Assembly (NCBI GenBank): GCA_030533235.1
Contig: JAUNJN010000018.1
Location: 1 to 42,964 of the forward strand
Direction: 5' to 3'
DNA: 42,964 bases
DNA from: Eubacteriales bacterium
GTDB taxonomy: Bacteria > Bacillota > Clostridia > Lachnospirales > Lachnospiraceae
Made by a program: the position numbers and the translations under genes. Below the pieces are notes generated by a model. The model searched no databases, was not told the origin of the DNA, and saw only the letters and a program-made list of their open reading frames with translations. Of the stretch, positions 1 through 8,009 are shown piece after piece (position 1 is the first letter of the stretch; each line of letters opens with the position of its first letter).

Positions 1-216
1 AAAGCAGCTCCTGCAAAGAAAGCAGCTCCAAAGACAACTACAACAAAGGTAGTTATCGAGTTTGCCGGTGGTCAGGTAAATACAGCAGATATCGTTGCAA
101 AGGCTACAGAAGTAAGTGGCAAGAAGTCAATCAAAGAGCTTAATGTATACTATCAGCCTGAGACAGGTATGGTATACTTTACTGCAGATGGCGAGGAAGG
201 CTCTTTCGCATTCTAA
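1..216 (+). CDS. DUF6465-like protein, C-terminal part (5' end outside window)
   Basis: An open frame runs from base 1 to a TAA at 214-216 (71 residues visible) with no start codon in the window, so it is the 3' end of a gene. The first 16 visible residues are a low-complexity Lys/Ala/Pro/Thr stretch (KAAPAKKAAPKTTTTK) like the tails of histone-H1-like bacterial proteins. The rest is a compact alternating strand/helix domain beginning VVIEFAGGQV. From memory this layout matches DUF6465 proteins of Lachnospiraceae; their function is unknown. The basic tail suggests, but does not show, nucleic-acid contact. A strong terminator follows 43 bases after the stop, so this is the last gene of its transcript. 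Confidence 0.7.
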   Translation, partial: KAAPAKKAAPKTTTTKVVIEFAGGQVNTADIVAKATEVSGKKSIKELNVYYQPETGMVYFTADGEEGSFAF

Positions 217-258
217 TTTGTAATACATAAAGCTTGCATATTCGGTATTTATGAATTT

Positions 259-300
259 AAGCCCGCAATTATCGTTGTTTGATGGTTGCGGGCTTTTTTT
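259..300 (+). terminator. Rho-independent terminator after the DUF6465-like gene
   Basis: A 10-bp perfect stem (AAGCCCGCAA at 259-268 with TTGCGGGCTT at 285-294) is followed by a run of T through 300. It ends the rightward transcript. Confidence 0.9.
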
Positions 301-301
301 G

Positions 302-372
302 TTGCATAGGAAAGTGCTTTGCACATCCTATGCAATAAAAAAGACACTTCGTGTCAGGATGCGCACTTGCGC
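302..372. repeat. Cluster of three small palindromes in a convergent intergenic region
   Basis: Three hairpins lie back to back. The first has a 9-bp arm TTGCATAGG (302-310) pairing with CCTATGCAA (327-335), with an inner GTGC/GCAC stem (314-317 with 321-324). The second is GACAC-TTC-GTGTC (343-355). The third is GCGC-ACTT-GCGC (361-372). The cluster sits between convergent genes and looks like a dispersed intergenic element; copies elsewhere cannot be seen from this window. Confidence 0.55.
337..355 (-). terminator. Possible terminator of the ABC exporter/DUF202 operon
   Basis: Read leftwards, the 5-bp hairpin GACAC-GAA-GTGTC (355-343) is followed by six T (342-337), just past the stop of the DUF202 gene. 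The stem is short, so termination may need the adjoining 302-335 hairpin. Confidence 0.45.
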
Positions 373-393
373 GCAAAGTATATGTTGCATGCT

Positions 394-855
394 TTAAGGT
401 TCGTCTTGATTGGAGGAGATCGCATAGATTCGTCGTTCAGCATCAAGGGCGCATTGATTGGCCTTACGTTCCAATTCCTCTATGTGCCTCTTGGTCGTTG
501 GATATGTGGTAAGATCTTTGTATATAAAGTATGCAGAGCAGACAAATAAAAATATCGCTAATATCGTCGAAAATGTCCGGGATATCCCGATAAGTGGGAG
601 CGCCTTTAGGATGGTTGCCCCTGTACCGATTAAAGAGACAATTGTTCTTAAATATGAAAGATGGGTCTGCTCAACGGCAAGCTTACTGTTTGTAAATGCC
701 AGATCCGTGCGGTATTTGGAGAGATTCGTCCGTTCAATCGCCATTTGATTTTGATTGTAGGCGAAGGCAGTCTTTTTCTTGATTGAGTCAGGAAGCTCTC
801 TGGGACTGGCAGATTCGATTTCGGATTTAAAATGATTTGTTTTTTTGGTACCCAT
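394..855 (-). CDS. DUF202-family membrane protein
   Basis: A 153-residue protein. The N-terminal 55 residues are hydrophilic. They are followed by LAVEQTHLSYLRTIVSLIGTG, which resembles the ExxxLxxLRT-type first helix of the DUF202 (YidH-like) family. A second hydrophobic helix (ILAIFLFVCSAYFIYKDL) and a charged C-terminal helix complete it. The family has no assigned reaction; a DUF202-type membrane domain is also part of eukaryotic VTC polyphosphate polymerases. The start ATG has an AAAGGAGGT ribosome binding site 5 bases upstream. The gene lies 15 bases behind the second exporter subunit and is probably co-transcribed with it. Membrane location is supported by the sequence; any link to export is inferred from position only. 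Confidence 0.7.
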   Translation of the reverse strand: MGTKKTNHFKSEIESASPRELPDSIKKKTAFAYNQNQMAIERTNLSKYRTDLAFTNSKLAVEQTHLSYLRTIVSLIGTGATILKALPLIGISRTFSTILAIFLFVCSAYFIYKDLTTYPTTKRHIEELERKANQCALDAERRIYAISSNQDEP

Positions 856-870
856 TACATACCTCCTTTG

Positions 871-2709
871 TTATACGGCAGCCTCAAACTGCGAATTGTA
901 AAGACTTGCATAGAAACCATTTTGCTCAATTAAGGTGTTATGATTACCCTGCTCAATAATATCGCCGTCTTTCATTACAAGAATCAAATCAGCATCTTTG
1001 ATAGTAGATAATCGGTGTGCGATTACGAAGCTGGTTCGTCCCTTCATAAGGGTTGCCATTGCTTTTTGGATTAGCTGCTCCGTACGTGTATCTACGGATG
1101 AGGTTGCTTCGTCCAAAATTAAAATCGGATTATCGGCAAGTAGGGCTCTTGCGATTGTGAGCAGCTGCTTTTGTCCTTGGGATATGTTGGAGGCTTCTTC
1201 GTTAAGCTCCATCTGGTATCCGCCCGGGAGCGTACGAATAAATCGATCTGCACGTGCTGCTTTGGCCGCTGCAATGACTTCTTCGTCTGTGGCATCGAGT
1301 CTGCCGTAACGGATGTTTTCCATAATGGTTCCTTTATACAGCCATGTGTCCTGAAGGACCATACCGAAGTTATGACGTAAGTCGCTTCGGTTGAAGTCTC
1401 GGATATCATATCCGTCAATTTTGATGGACCCGGAGTTGATATCATAGAAGCGCATCAAAAGCTTTATCATAGTTGTCTTACCGGCACCGGTAGGTCCGAC
1501 TATGGCAACCATTTGTCCGGGCTGTACATCACAGTTAAAATCGTTGATAACGATTTTATCAGGGTTGTAACCAAATCGAACATGGGAAAAGGTTACCTTT
1601 CCTGTGATATCTTCTGCCTGAATGCTTGACGTTTCTGTCTGATCTTCTTCCTCCTCGTCAAGAAATTCGAAGATTCGTTCTGCAGCAGCCGCCATGGACT
1701 GAAGCATATTGGAAACTTGAGCAAGCTGGGAAATTGGCTGTGTAAAACGCTTTACATATTGGATGAAGGCTACGATATCGCCAATCTGAATCGTTCCTGC
1801 AGCAGCAAACATGGCTCCTGAAATTGCAACGGCTACATAACCGAGATTACTTACAAAATTCATAACCGGCATCATAAGTCCGGATAGAAATTGCGATTTC
1901 CAGGCAGATTCATATAAGACTTCGTTTGTACGGTTAAATGTATCAAGCTCGGACTGTTCACGGTTAAATGCTTTAATGATATTATGACCGGAAAAGGTTT
2001 CTTCAATCTGACCGTCAATTTCACCTAAGGAATTTTGTTGGGCAATAAAATATTTCTGTGATTTCGATACGACAATCATCACAAGAATCGCAGAAACCGG
2101 AAGAATTACCAATGTTATTAAAGTCATTTTTACAGACATTGTCAGCATAATGAACACAATGCCGACGACCGTGCAAACAGAGGTAATTAACTGTGTGATC
2201 GATTGATTTAATGATTGACCGAGTGTATCGACATCATTTGTGATACGAGAGAGCACATCACCGATTTTGTTGGATTCAAAATAGCCAAGTGGCATACGGT
2301 TGATTTTTTCGCTGATGTCCTTACGAAGACGGAAACACATTTTTTGAGAAATGCTCGTCATAATCCATCCCTGAACAAACGCAAATACAGAACTTAAAAT
2401 GTATATTCCGAGTAATACAAGAAGGATGCTTCCGATTTTGTCGTAGCGTATTTTTCCTTGACCGGAAAGCTTTAGCATGAGTCCTTCAAATAACTCGGTT
2501 GTGGCATTTCCTAAAAGCTTTGGTCCGACTACCGTAAATATGGTTGCGGCAGCGGCAAACAGCATTACGAAGAAAATCGCAATCTTGAATTTGCCCATGT
2601 ATTGCAGGAGTTTTTTCATAGTGCCTTTAAAATTCTTTGCTTTTTCCACAGGCATTCCCGGACCATGACCGCCATGACCGCCACTCGGGCGTTTTCTTTG
2701 TTGAGCCAT
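871..2709 (-). CDS. ABC exporter half-transporter, catalytic (canonical ATPase) subunit
   Basis: A 612-residue type IV ABC exporter: an N-terminal cytosolic tail with a His/Gly-rich stretch (HGGHGPG), six membrane helices, then a nucleotide-binding domain. Visible motifs are Walker A GPTGAGKTT (405-413), Walker B with catalytic Glu (LILDE, Glu534) and H-loop His565. Its signature is ISQGQ (509-513) instead of LSGGQ. With the upstream 711-residue partner this makes the asymmetric heterodimer known from BmrCD and TM287/288: this subunit supplies the intact Walker A/B/His and a degenerate signature. The ATG at 2709 overlaps the partner's stop (TAATG) and has GGAGGG upstream; the longer TTG-initiated reading at 2715 has no suitable site. 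Substrate is unknown; multidrug or lipid-like export is usual for the family. Confidence 0.93.
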   Translation of the reverse strand: MAQQRKRPSGGHGGHGPGMPVEKAKNFKGTMKKLLQYMGKFKIAIFFVMLFAAAATIFTVVGPKLLGNATTELFEGLMLKLSGQGKIRYDKIGSILLVLLGIYILSSVFAFVQGWIMTSISQKMCFRLRKDISEKINRMPLGYFESNKIGDVLSRITNDVDTLGQSLNQSITQLITSVCTVVGIVFIMLTMSVKMTLITLVILPVSAILVMIVVSKSQKYFIAQQNSLGEIDGQIEETFSGHNIIKAFNREQSELDTFNRTNEVLYESAWKSQFLSGLMMPVMNFVSNLGYVAVAISGAMFAAAGTIQIGDIVAFIQYVKRFTQPISQLAQVSNMLQSMAAAAERIFEFLDEEEEDQTETSSIQAEDITGKVTFSHVRFGYNPDKIVINDFNCDVQPGQMVAIVGPTGAGKTTMIKLLMRFYDINSGSIKIDGYDIRDFNRSDLRHNFGMVLQDTWLYKGTIMENIRYGRLDATDEEVIAAAKAARADRFIRTLPGGYQMELNEEASNISQGQKQLLTIARALLADNPILILDEATSSVDTRTEQLIQKAMATLMKGRTSFVIAHRLSTIKDADLILVMKDGDIIEQGNHNTLIEQNGFYASLYNSQFEAAV

Positions 2710-4844
2710 TAGCAATTCCCTCCTTCCAAAAGTACATTCGTGTTACGAAGTTCAGCCTCTGAGAGCTGGCTTTTTGCAATTTCCTGATAGGTTTTGCAAA
2801 CGGATAACAATTGCTCGTGTGTTCCGATTCCCGCGATTTTACCATCATCCAAAACAATAATCTGATCTGCGTGAAGAATTGTGGATATACGTTGAGCCAC
2901 GATAATGACGGTTGCATCACTAATCTTTTCCGCAAGCACTTTTCTTAAGGCCAAATCGGTTTTGTAATCAAGGGCTGAAAAGGAGTCATCGAACAAAAAT
3001 ATTTTTGGATGCTTTGCAATTGCTCTGGCAATGGAAAGTCTTTGTCTTTGACCGCCGGAAACATTTGAACCTTCTTGAGCAATTGCGGTTTCGTATTTGT
3101 CAGGTTTACTCTCAATAAAGTCTGTTGCCTGTGCGATTTCAGCAGCCTGTATAATGTCATCATCGGTGATTTCGTCACCGCCGAATTTTAAATTGCTTTC
3201 GATTGTTCCGGAGAACAACATACCTTTTTGAGGTACATATCCAAGCATATCACGAAGTTTATGCTGGGTAAGCTCACGGATATCAATACCATCAATCGCA
3301 ATTGATCCGTCCGATACGTCAAAAAATCTTGGAATCAGCTTGATTAGAGTTGATTTTCCACATCCTGTGGAACCGATAATTGCGGTTGTTTTTCCGGGCT
3401 CTGCGGTAAAGGAAATGTTTTCCAGAGCGTTTTCCTCAGCACCCGGATAGCGGAAGCTTACATCGCTGAAACGTACAATTCCTTTTGGGGCAGAGAGCTC
3501 TGCGTCACGAGGGTTATCGCAGTCCTTAAGAAGAATGTCGGTATCTAATACTTCAACAATACGATCGGCAGCAATACCGGCTCGCGGAAGGAATACAAAT
3601 ATCATAGACAGCATTAAAAAGCCCATGACAATCACCATGGAATACGCAATAAATGCTGTAAGGTTTCCTACCTGAAGAATACCGTTATCTATTTTTCTTG
3701 CGCCAACCCATACAATCAATACAGAAAGCCCGTTCATAACAAACATCATAACCGGCGACATGAAGGTCATGGCACGGTTTGTAAAGAGCTGTGTGTTATA
3801 TAAATCTTTGTTTGCTACATCAAATCTTTTCTCTTCATGCTTTTCCCTGCTAAATGCACGGATTGGCATAATGCCGCTAAGCATTTCTCTGGATACGAGA
3901 TTTAAGCGATCCACAAGGGTTTGCATTTTCTTGAATTTCGGTAAGGAAACCGCAAGAACGATAGCAATGCAAGAAATAAGGATAGCAACTGCAACAACGA
4001 TAATCCAACTCATTCCGGATTTTGTTCCGATGACATGGATGACACCGCCAATTGCCAAAATAGGAGCGTAAGCAACCATCCGAAGAAGCACGACGGTCAC
4101 CATTTGGATTTGCTGGATATCATTCGTTGCTCTTGTAATAAGTGATGCGGTAGAAAAGTTTTCCATCTCCGCATTTGTAAAACGCATTACCTTTTCATAA
4201 AGAGACTGACGTAAGGTTTTGCCGATTTTTGCTGAAACCTTGGCTGAAATTAGCCCTGCTATGACAGATGTAAGTGTCATAAAGAGTGACATTGCAAGCA
4301 TTTTTGCCCCTACAGATAAAAGGTAATGATTTCGGATTTTGTTGAGGCTAAGACCTTGGGCAGAATATTCGGATGAAACATAATTAACCGCAATCTGGTT
4401 GAGATACATATCCGATAATTCTTTCATTTCAGAAAGTGCGTTTTGCATTTGTTCCGGATTACCCTCGTGGGTGATATTACCGGATTCCATCATGCTTTGT
4501 GCTTGAAATAGGATGCATTCGGGTAACAGTAGAATCCGGTTTAATTTATCGGTATCGACATTTTTTTTCAAATGGCGAATACCGTCTTCATCCGGTAAAT
4601 CGTAGCAGTCCCCGACAAATGCAGCCTCTTCGGCTGTCATAAACAGAGAAAGAGCATCAATACTTTCTGCACGTGCGGATTTTAGTACCGCATTTTCGAT
4701 TCCGCCTTGTTGGAGTCCGACATTTAACAAATCGCTTGTGTAAGTCGGTAATGCGAGATCGCAATACGCCTGTGCAATGAGCAGCAAGAGAATTGTGAAG
4801 ACTGCAAGCTTATGCCTGGATAAAAATTTAAAAATGTTTTTCAT
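2709..4844 (-). CDS. ABC exporter half-transporter, degenerate-site subunit with large external loop
   Basis: A 711-residue ABC exporter subunit. After the first membrane helix (about residues 12-33) there is an insertion of roughly 120 mostly acidic, hydrophilic residues (about 45-165) before the second helix, placed outside the cell by topology. The nucleotide-binding domain has Walker A GSTGCGKST (491-499) and signature VSGGQ (595-599). The catalytic Glu is replaced by Asp (FLFDD, Asp620) and the H-loop His by Gln (VAQR, Gln651). These changes complement those of the downstream subunit, so one of the two ATP sites of the dimer should be non-hydrolytic. The start has GAGGT about 10 bases upstream. 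A good promoter lies at 4924-4952. First gene of a leftward exporter/DUF202 operon. Confidence 0.93.
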   Translation of the reverse strand: MKNIFKFLSRHKLAVFTILLLLIAQAYCDLALPTYTSDLLNVGLQQGGIENAVLKSARAESIDALSLFMTAEEAAFVGDCYDLPDEDGIRHLKKNVDTDKLNRILLLPECILFQAQSMMESGNITHEGNPEQMQNALSEMKELSDMYLNQIAVNYVSSEYSAQGLSLNKIRNHYLLSVGAKMLAMSLFMTLTSVIAGLISAKVSAKIGKTLRQSLYEKVMRFTNAEMENFSTASLITRATNDIQQIQMVTVVLLRMVAYAPILAIGGVIHVIGTKSGMSWIIVVAVAILISCIAIVLAVSLPKFKKMQTLVDRLNLVSREMLSGIMPIRAFSREKHEEKRFDVANKDLYNTQLFTNRAMTFMSPVMMFVMNGLSVLIVWVGARKIDNGILQVGNLTAFIAYSMVIVMGFLMLSMIFVFLPRAGIAADRIVEVLDTDILLKDCDNPRDAELSAPKGIVRFSDVSFRYPGAEENALENISFTAEPGKTTAIIGSTGCGKSTLIKLIPRFFDVSDGSIAIDGIDIRELTQHKLRDMLGYVPQKGMLFSGTIESNLKFGGDEITDDDIIQAAEIAQATDFIESKPDKYETAIAQEGSNVSGGQRQRLSIARAIAKHPKIFLFDDSFSALDYKTDLALRKVLAEKISDATVIIVAQRISTILHADQIIVLDDGKIAGIGTHEQLLSVCKTYQEIAKSQLSEAELRNTNVLLEGGNC

Positions 4845-4923
4845 AAAAATAAGACCTCTTTTTTATAATATAATGTATCTTTACAGTGTATTTTATGAAA
4901 TGATTGTTAGTATCATCCGAGTT

Positions 4924-4952
4924 ATGTTAGCACTCTGAAATATGTTTGTCAA
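4924..4952 (-). promoter_or_regulatory. Promoter of the ABC exporter operon
   Basis: Read leftwards: TTGACA (4952-4947), 17-bp spacer, TAACAT (4929-4924). The predicted leader is about 70 bases. It contains an ATGAT/ATCAT inverted repeat near 4900-4917 just downstream of the -10, a possible operator. Confidence 0.65.
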
Positions 4953-4969
4953 ATGTGTGTCCAAAGCAT

Positions 4970-4997
4970 AAAAAGAAAGGGCCTTTACAAGCCCTTT
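4970..4997 (-). terminator. Terminator overlapping the proC stop codon
   Basis: A 7-bp stem (GCCCTTT at 4991-4997 with AAAGGGC at 4976-4982) encloses the proC stop codon. Read leftwards it is followed by CTTTTT. T-rich sequence on the other side means it could also work rightwards. Confidence 0.75.
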
Positions 4998-5785
4998 GCT
5001 TTTTTTGTACATGTGCGCATCGCTTCGATGATGGAGCTTCGCATACCTTTTTCTTCTAATACTCGAACTGCTTCGATTGTAGTTCCTCCCGGAGAGCATA
5101 CCATATCTTTCAGTTCGCCCGGATGCTTGCCGGTTTCTAAAACCATTTTTGCACTGCCGAGTACTGCCTGAGCTGCAAAGCGGTAAGCCTGCGCACGAGG
5201 CATACCATCTAATACAGCGGCATCCGCCATTGCTTCTATAAACATGAAGACATATGCCGGGGAGCTGCCGCTAACCGATACGCATACATCCATGAGAGAT
5301 TCCGGAATTGCTTCAGCGAGACCAAAGCCGGACAAAAGATTCATAATCATTTGAAATTCCTCGTCTGTTACGAGTTCGTTTTTACAAACACCCGTAATGC
5401 CTTCACCGACAAGTGCGGGTGTGTTTGGCATTGTACGTACAATCTTTATGTTTTTGCCAAGATGTTCCTCAAGCCATCCGAGCGTTTTTCCCGGAGCGAT
5501 TGTAACAATAATCTGATGTTCTGTAAGCGTATCTTTGATTTGCGCTGTTACGACTTCATAATATTGAGGTTTTACGGATAAGAATATAACCTCACAATTG
5601 GAAGAAACTTCTAAATTGTTGCATGTTATGTCAATACCATGCGTTGTTTTTGCTTTTTCGATAGCATCTTCGAAGGCATCGGATGCCAGAATCTCGTTTG
5701 CCTGTACCGGAGTATTCTTGATTAGTCCTCCTATAATTGCGGAGGCCATGTTGCCACAGCCGATAAATCCAACTTTGTATTTCAT
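4985..5785 (-). CDS. proC: Pyrroline-5-carboxylate reductase
   Basis: A 266-residue ProC, catalysing the last step of proline synthesis (NAD(P)H-dependent reduction of pyrroline-5-carboxylate). Visible are the N-terminal dinucleotide-binding loop GFIGCGNMA, the family segment TMPNTPALVGEG, and the C-terminal dimerisation/active-site block SGSSPAYVFMFIEAMADA, followed by the SPGGTT motif. The length is normal for the family. The ATG at 5785 has GAAAGG nine bases upstream; the in-frame ATG three codons earlier directly abuts that site, so 5785 is preferred. Third gene of the clpX-like/glycerophosphodiesterase/proC operon and followed at once by a terminator. Nothing unusual is seen in the sequence. 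Confidence 0.95.
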   Translation of the reverse strand: MKYKVGFIGCGNMASAIIGGLIKNTPVQANEILASDAFEDAIEKAKTTHGIDITCNNLEVSSNCEVIFLSVKPQYYEVVTAQIKDTLTEHQIIVTIAPGKTLGWLEEHLGKNIKIVRTMPNTPALVGEGITGVCKNELVTDEEFQMIMNLLSGFGLAEAIPESLMDVCVSVSGSSPAYVFMFIEAMADAAVLDGMPRAQAYRFAAQAVLGSAKMVLETGKHPGELKDMVCSPGGTTIEAVRVLEEKGMRSSIIEAMRTCTKKAKGL

Positions 5786-5806
5786 TTTTTTCATCCTTTC
5801 ATATCC

Positions 5807-6517
5807 TTATAATAAAAATCCTTTCCGGATAAATAATCCTGCATCGGGTTTGTCGGTAATGATGCCGTCTACGTTACGATTAATAAATTTACCGATTAAG
5901 GAAGCGTCGTTGATTGTCCAAACATAAACCTTTTTATGCTTTGCGTGCATACGGTGAATGAATTCCCTTGTTGCAAGCTGGTAATTCGGAGAAACAAAAT
6001 CTGCGTGGCAGGATTTTAAGCGTCTCTCCGGAAAATACTCATGAATACGACGTTTGAAATCTCCCTTGTACATGCCGAGAAGTAAGCCGGTTGTAATGTG
6101 CTGGTCCAGGACCTTGATTCGTGCGACAGAAGTATCAAGAAAGGACTTCATCATGAAATCGTCATAGTCGAAAAATTCTTTTACGATGGATATGATACTA
6201 CTTTCGTATCCGGATTCCTTCAGTTCAATATCAAGCTTTATTTTACCTCGACACAGCTTTAGAACATCGACGAGAAGCGGTGGCTTATAACCTAGTATTT
6301 CTGTTTTACGACAGAGCTCCTCGTAGGTCATGTCCGAAAGTTTAATGCCGTCCAGAGTATTGTCATGAAAAACAATCAGACACCGATCTCTGGTTTGCCT
6401 GATATCAAATTCTACATAGTCGGCACCAATATCAATTGCAAGCTGAAATGATTCTAATGTGTTCTCGTGCTTGGCGAGAAAGGATGCCCCTCTGTGGGCG
6501 ATAATTGCAGGATTCAT
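5807..6517 (-). CDS. Glycerophosphodiester phosphodiesterase
   Basis: A 236-residue GDPD-family enzyme hydrolysing glycerophosphodiesters (deacylated phospholipid head groups) to sn-glycerol-3-phosphate and an alcohol. The catalytic and metal-binding pattern is intact: His8-Arg9 in AHRGAS, Glu18-Asn19, Glu36 and Asp38 in YVEFDIR, and His51 in VFHD. The C-terminal VWTIND and GIITDKPD motifs are typical. There is no signal peptide, so it should act in the cytosol. The ATG at 6517 has AGGAG eight bases upstream; the longer GTG reading overlaps that site. The ribosome binding site overlaps the stop codon of the clpX-like gene, which supports translational coupling. Confidence 0.92.
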   Translation of the reverse strand: MNPAIIAHRGASFLAKHENTLESFQLAIDIGADYVEFDIRQTRDRCLIVFHDNTLDGIKLSDMTYEELCRKTEILGYKPPLLVDVLKLCRGKIKLDIELKESGYESSIISIVKEFFDYDDFMMKSFLDTSVARIKVLDQHITTGLLLGMYKGDFKRRIHEYFPERRLKSCHADFVSPNYQLATREFIHRMHAKHKKVYVWTINDASLIGKFINRNVDGIITDKPDAGLFIRKGFLL

Positions 6518-6528
6518 AGTAAACACTC

Positions 6529-7902
6529 CTATAAATCGGCACCTCGAAGTTCTATAATCGGTGCACCGGTTCCGTTAATATAATCTCCGGTGATGGTAAC
6601 ACGTCCGATGCTATCATCTCTTGGAATTTCATACATAATGTCAAGCATAAATTTCTCGATAATCGCACGCAGGGCACGCGCACCTGTTTTCTTTTGCATG
6701 GCTAAATCGGCAATTGCAGCATAAGCACTGTCATCAAATTTCAAATCAACCTCATCGAGTGCAAGGAGCTTTTGGTATTGCTTCAGAATTGCATTTTTCG
6801 GCTCCTTTAGGATTTTGATGTACATATCCTTATCTAATGCATCAAGTGTAAACAGGACAGGCAGACGACCGATAAACTCAGGAATCATACCAAATTCACG
6901 GAGATCATCGGTGGTAACTTCTTTGATGATGTTGGACTCATTGTCGTATTTATCCTTGAGGTCTGCCAAAAAGCCCATGGAACTTTGCTTGTTTAAGCGT
7001 TGTTTTATGATGGTTTCAATTTCAGGAAAGGCTCCGCCACAGATAAACAGGATATTTCGAGTGTTCATTGTTGTCATAGGAGTCATGGCATTTTTACTTC
7101 CGGATCCGACCGGAACCTCCACATCAGCACCTTCTAATATTTTGAGAAGCCCCTGCTGTACAGACTCGCCGCTGACATCACGGCTGTGAGTTTCTTTCTT
7201 TTTTGCGATTTTGTCAATCTCATCAATAAATACAATGCCGCGTTCTGCTTTTTCAACATCATTGTCAGCAACAGCCAGAAGCTTTGATAATATACTTTCT
7301 ACATCGTCACCGATATAACCGGCTTCCGTGAGAGTTGTTGCGTCGGTAATGGCAAGCGGAACATTTAACAATCTTGCAATTGTTTTAACCAGATATGTTT
7401 TACCACATCCTGTCGGACCGAGCATGAGCATATTAGATTTTTCAATTTCGATATCATCCATCGAGTTTGTGATTACTCGCTTGTAATGATTGTATACCGC
7501 AACGGAAATCGCTTTTTTTGCATACTCCTGACCGACAACATATTCGTCGAGCATAGCTTTAATTTTGTGCGGTGCCGGAATCGTTTCCAGGGTTAAAGGA
7601 ATTTCTTCGGGTTTCTCTTCCTTTTTCTTTCTCTTTTTTACCTTTTGGGATTTTGGAATATCATCAAATGGCATAAATTGTGACATGTTGATATTCGGCA
7701 TCTTGGAAAGGTCAATAAATTGCATGGACCCGTTGTTAAAAGAGTCAAAGCTTTTTTGCATACATTCATTACAGATATGTATATTGTTTGGAAGCGATAT
7801 GAAAGGTCCTGCTGTGGACTCCGGTCTGCGGCACAGGTAGCAATACTTTTCATATTCATCCTCTGTTTCATTTGTATTGTTGTTATTGTTTATATCAGAC
7901 AT
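6529..7902 (-). CDS. ClpX-like AAA+ unfoldase, divergent paralogue type
   Basis: A 457-residue ClpX-family protein. The N-terminal zinc-binding domain has Cys21, Cys24, Cys44 and Cys47. The AAA+ module has Walker A GPTGCGKT (162-169), pore loop GYIG (195-198), Walker B FIDE (Asp227-Glu228), the GRLPV arginine-finger region and sensor 2 (TGARALR). Differences from standard ClpX: the linker between zinc domain and AAA+ is about 40 residues longer and carries a basic run (KVKKRKKK, 87-94); the RKH substrate loop reads SKN; the ClpP-binding IGF loop reads MGF. It is not beside clpP or lon but heads an operon with a glycerophosphodiesterase and proC. GGAGG lies 6 bases before the ATG. Probably a second ClpX with altered substrate choice; ClpP docking remains plausible. 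Confidence 0.88.
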   Translation of the reverse strand: MSDINNNNNTNETEDEYEKYCYLCRRPESTAGPFISLPNNIHICNECMQKSFDSFNNGSMQFIDLSKMPNINMSQFMPFDDIPKSQKVKKRKKKEEKPEEIPLTLETIPAPHKIKAMLDEYVVGQEYAKKAISVAVYNHYKRVITNSMDDIEIEKSNMLMLGPTGCGKTYLVKTIARLLNVPLAITDATTLTEAGYIGDDVESILSKLLAVADNDVEKAERGIVFIDEIDKIAKKKETHSRDVSGESVQQGLLKILEGADVEVPVGSGSKNAMTPMTTMNTRNILFICGGAFPEIETIIKQRLNKQSSMGFLADLKDKYDNESNIIKEVTTDDLREFGMIPEFIGRLPVLFTLDALDKDMYIKILKEPKNAILKQYQKLLALDEVDLKFDDSAYAAIADLAMQKKTGARALRAIIEKFMLDIMYEIPRDDSIGRVTITGDYINGTGAPIIELRGADL

Positions 7903-7931
7903 ATTTATCCTCCGAATAAAATAATAAAAAG

Positions 7932-7940
7932 ATTATAGCA
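7932..7940 (-). promoter_or_regulatory. Extended -10 promoter of the clpX-like operon
   Basis: Read leftwards the sequence is TGCTATAAT, a perfect extended -10 element. No strong -35 is seen. The start codon is about 30 bases downstream of the -10. Confidence 0.65.
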
Positions 7941-7948
7941 CGAACCGG

Positions 7949-7977
7949 TTGAAAACAAAAGTCGAAAGCGGTAAAAT
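7949..7977 (+). promoter_or_regulatory. Promoter of the small two-TM protein gene
   Basis: TTGAAA (7949-7954), 17-bp spacer, TAAAAT (7972-7977). It is back to back with the clpX-like promoter; the two divergent promoters are separated by only about 10 bases. Confidence 0.65.
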
Positions 7978-8009
7978 TATTTACATAAATATGGATGGGA
8001 GTGTATGAT

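Noticed and set aside
319-549. A rightward 76-codon open frame
   Set aside because: It starts within the palindrome cluster, has no ribosome binding site and is antisense to the DUF202 gene.
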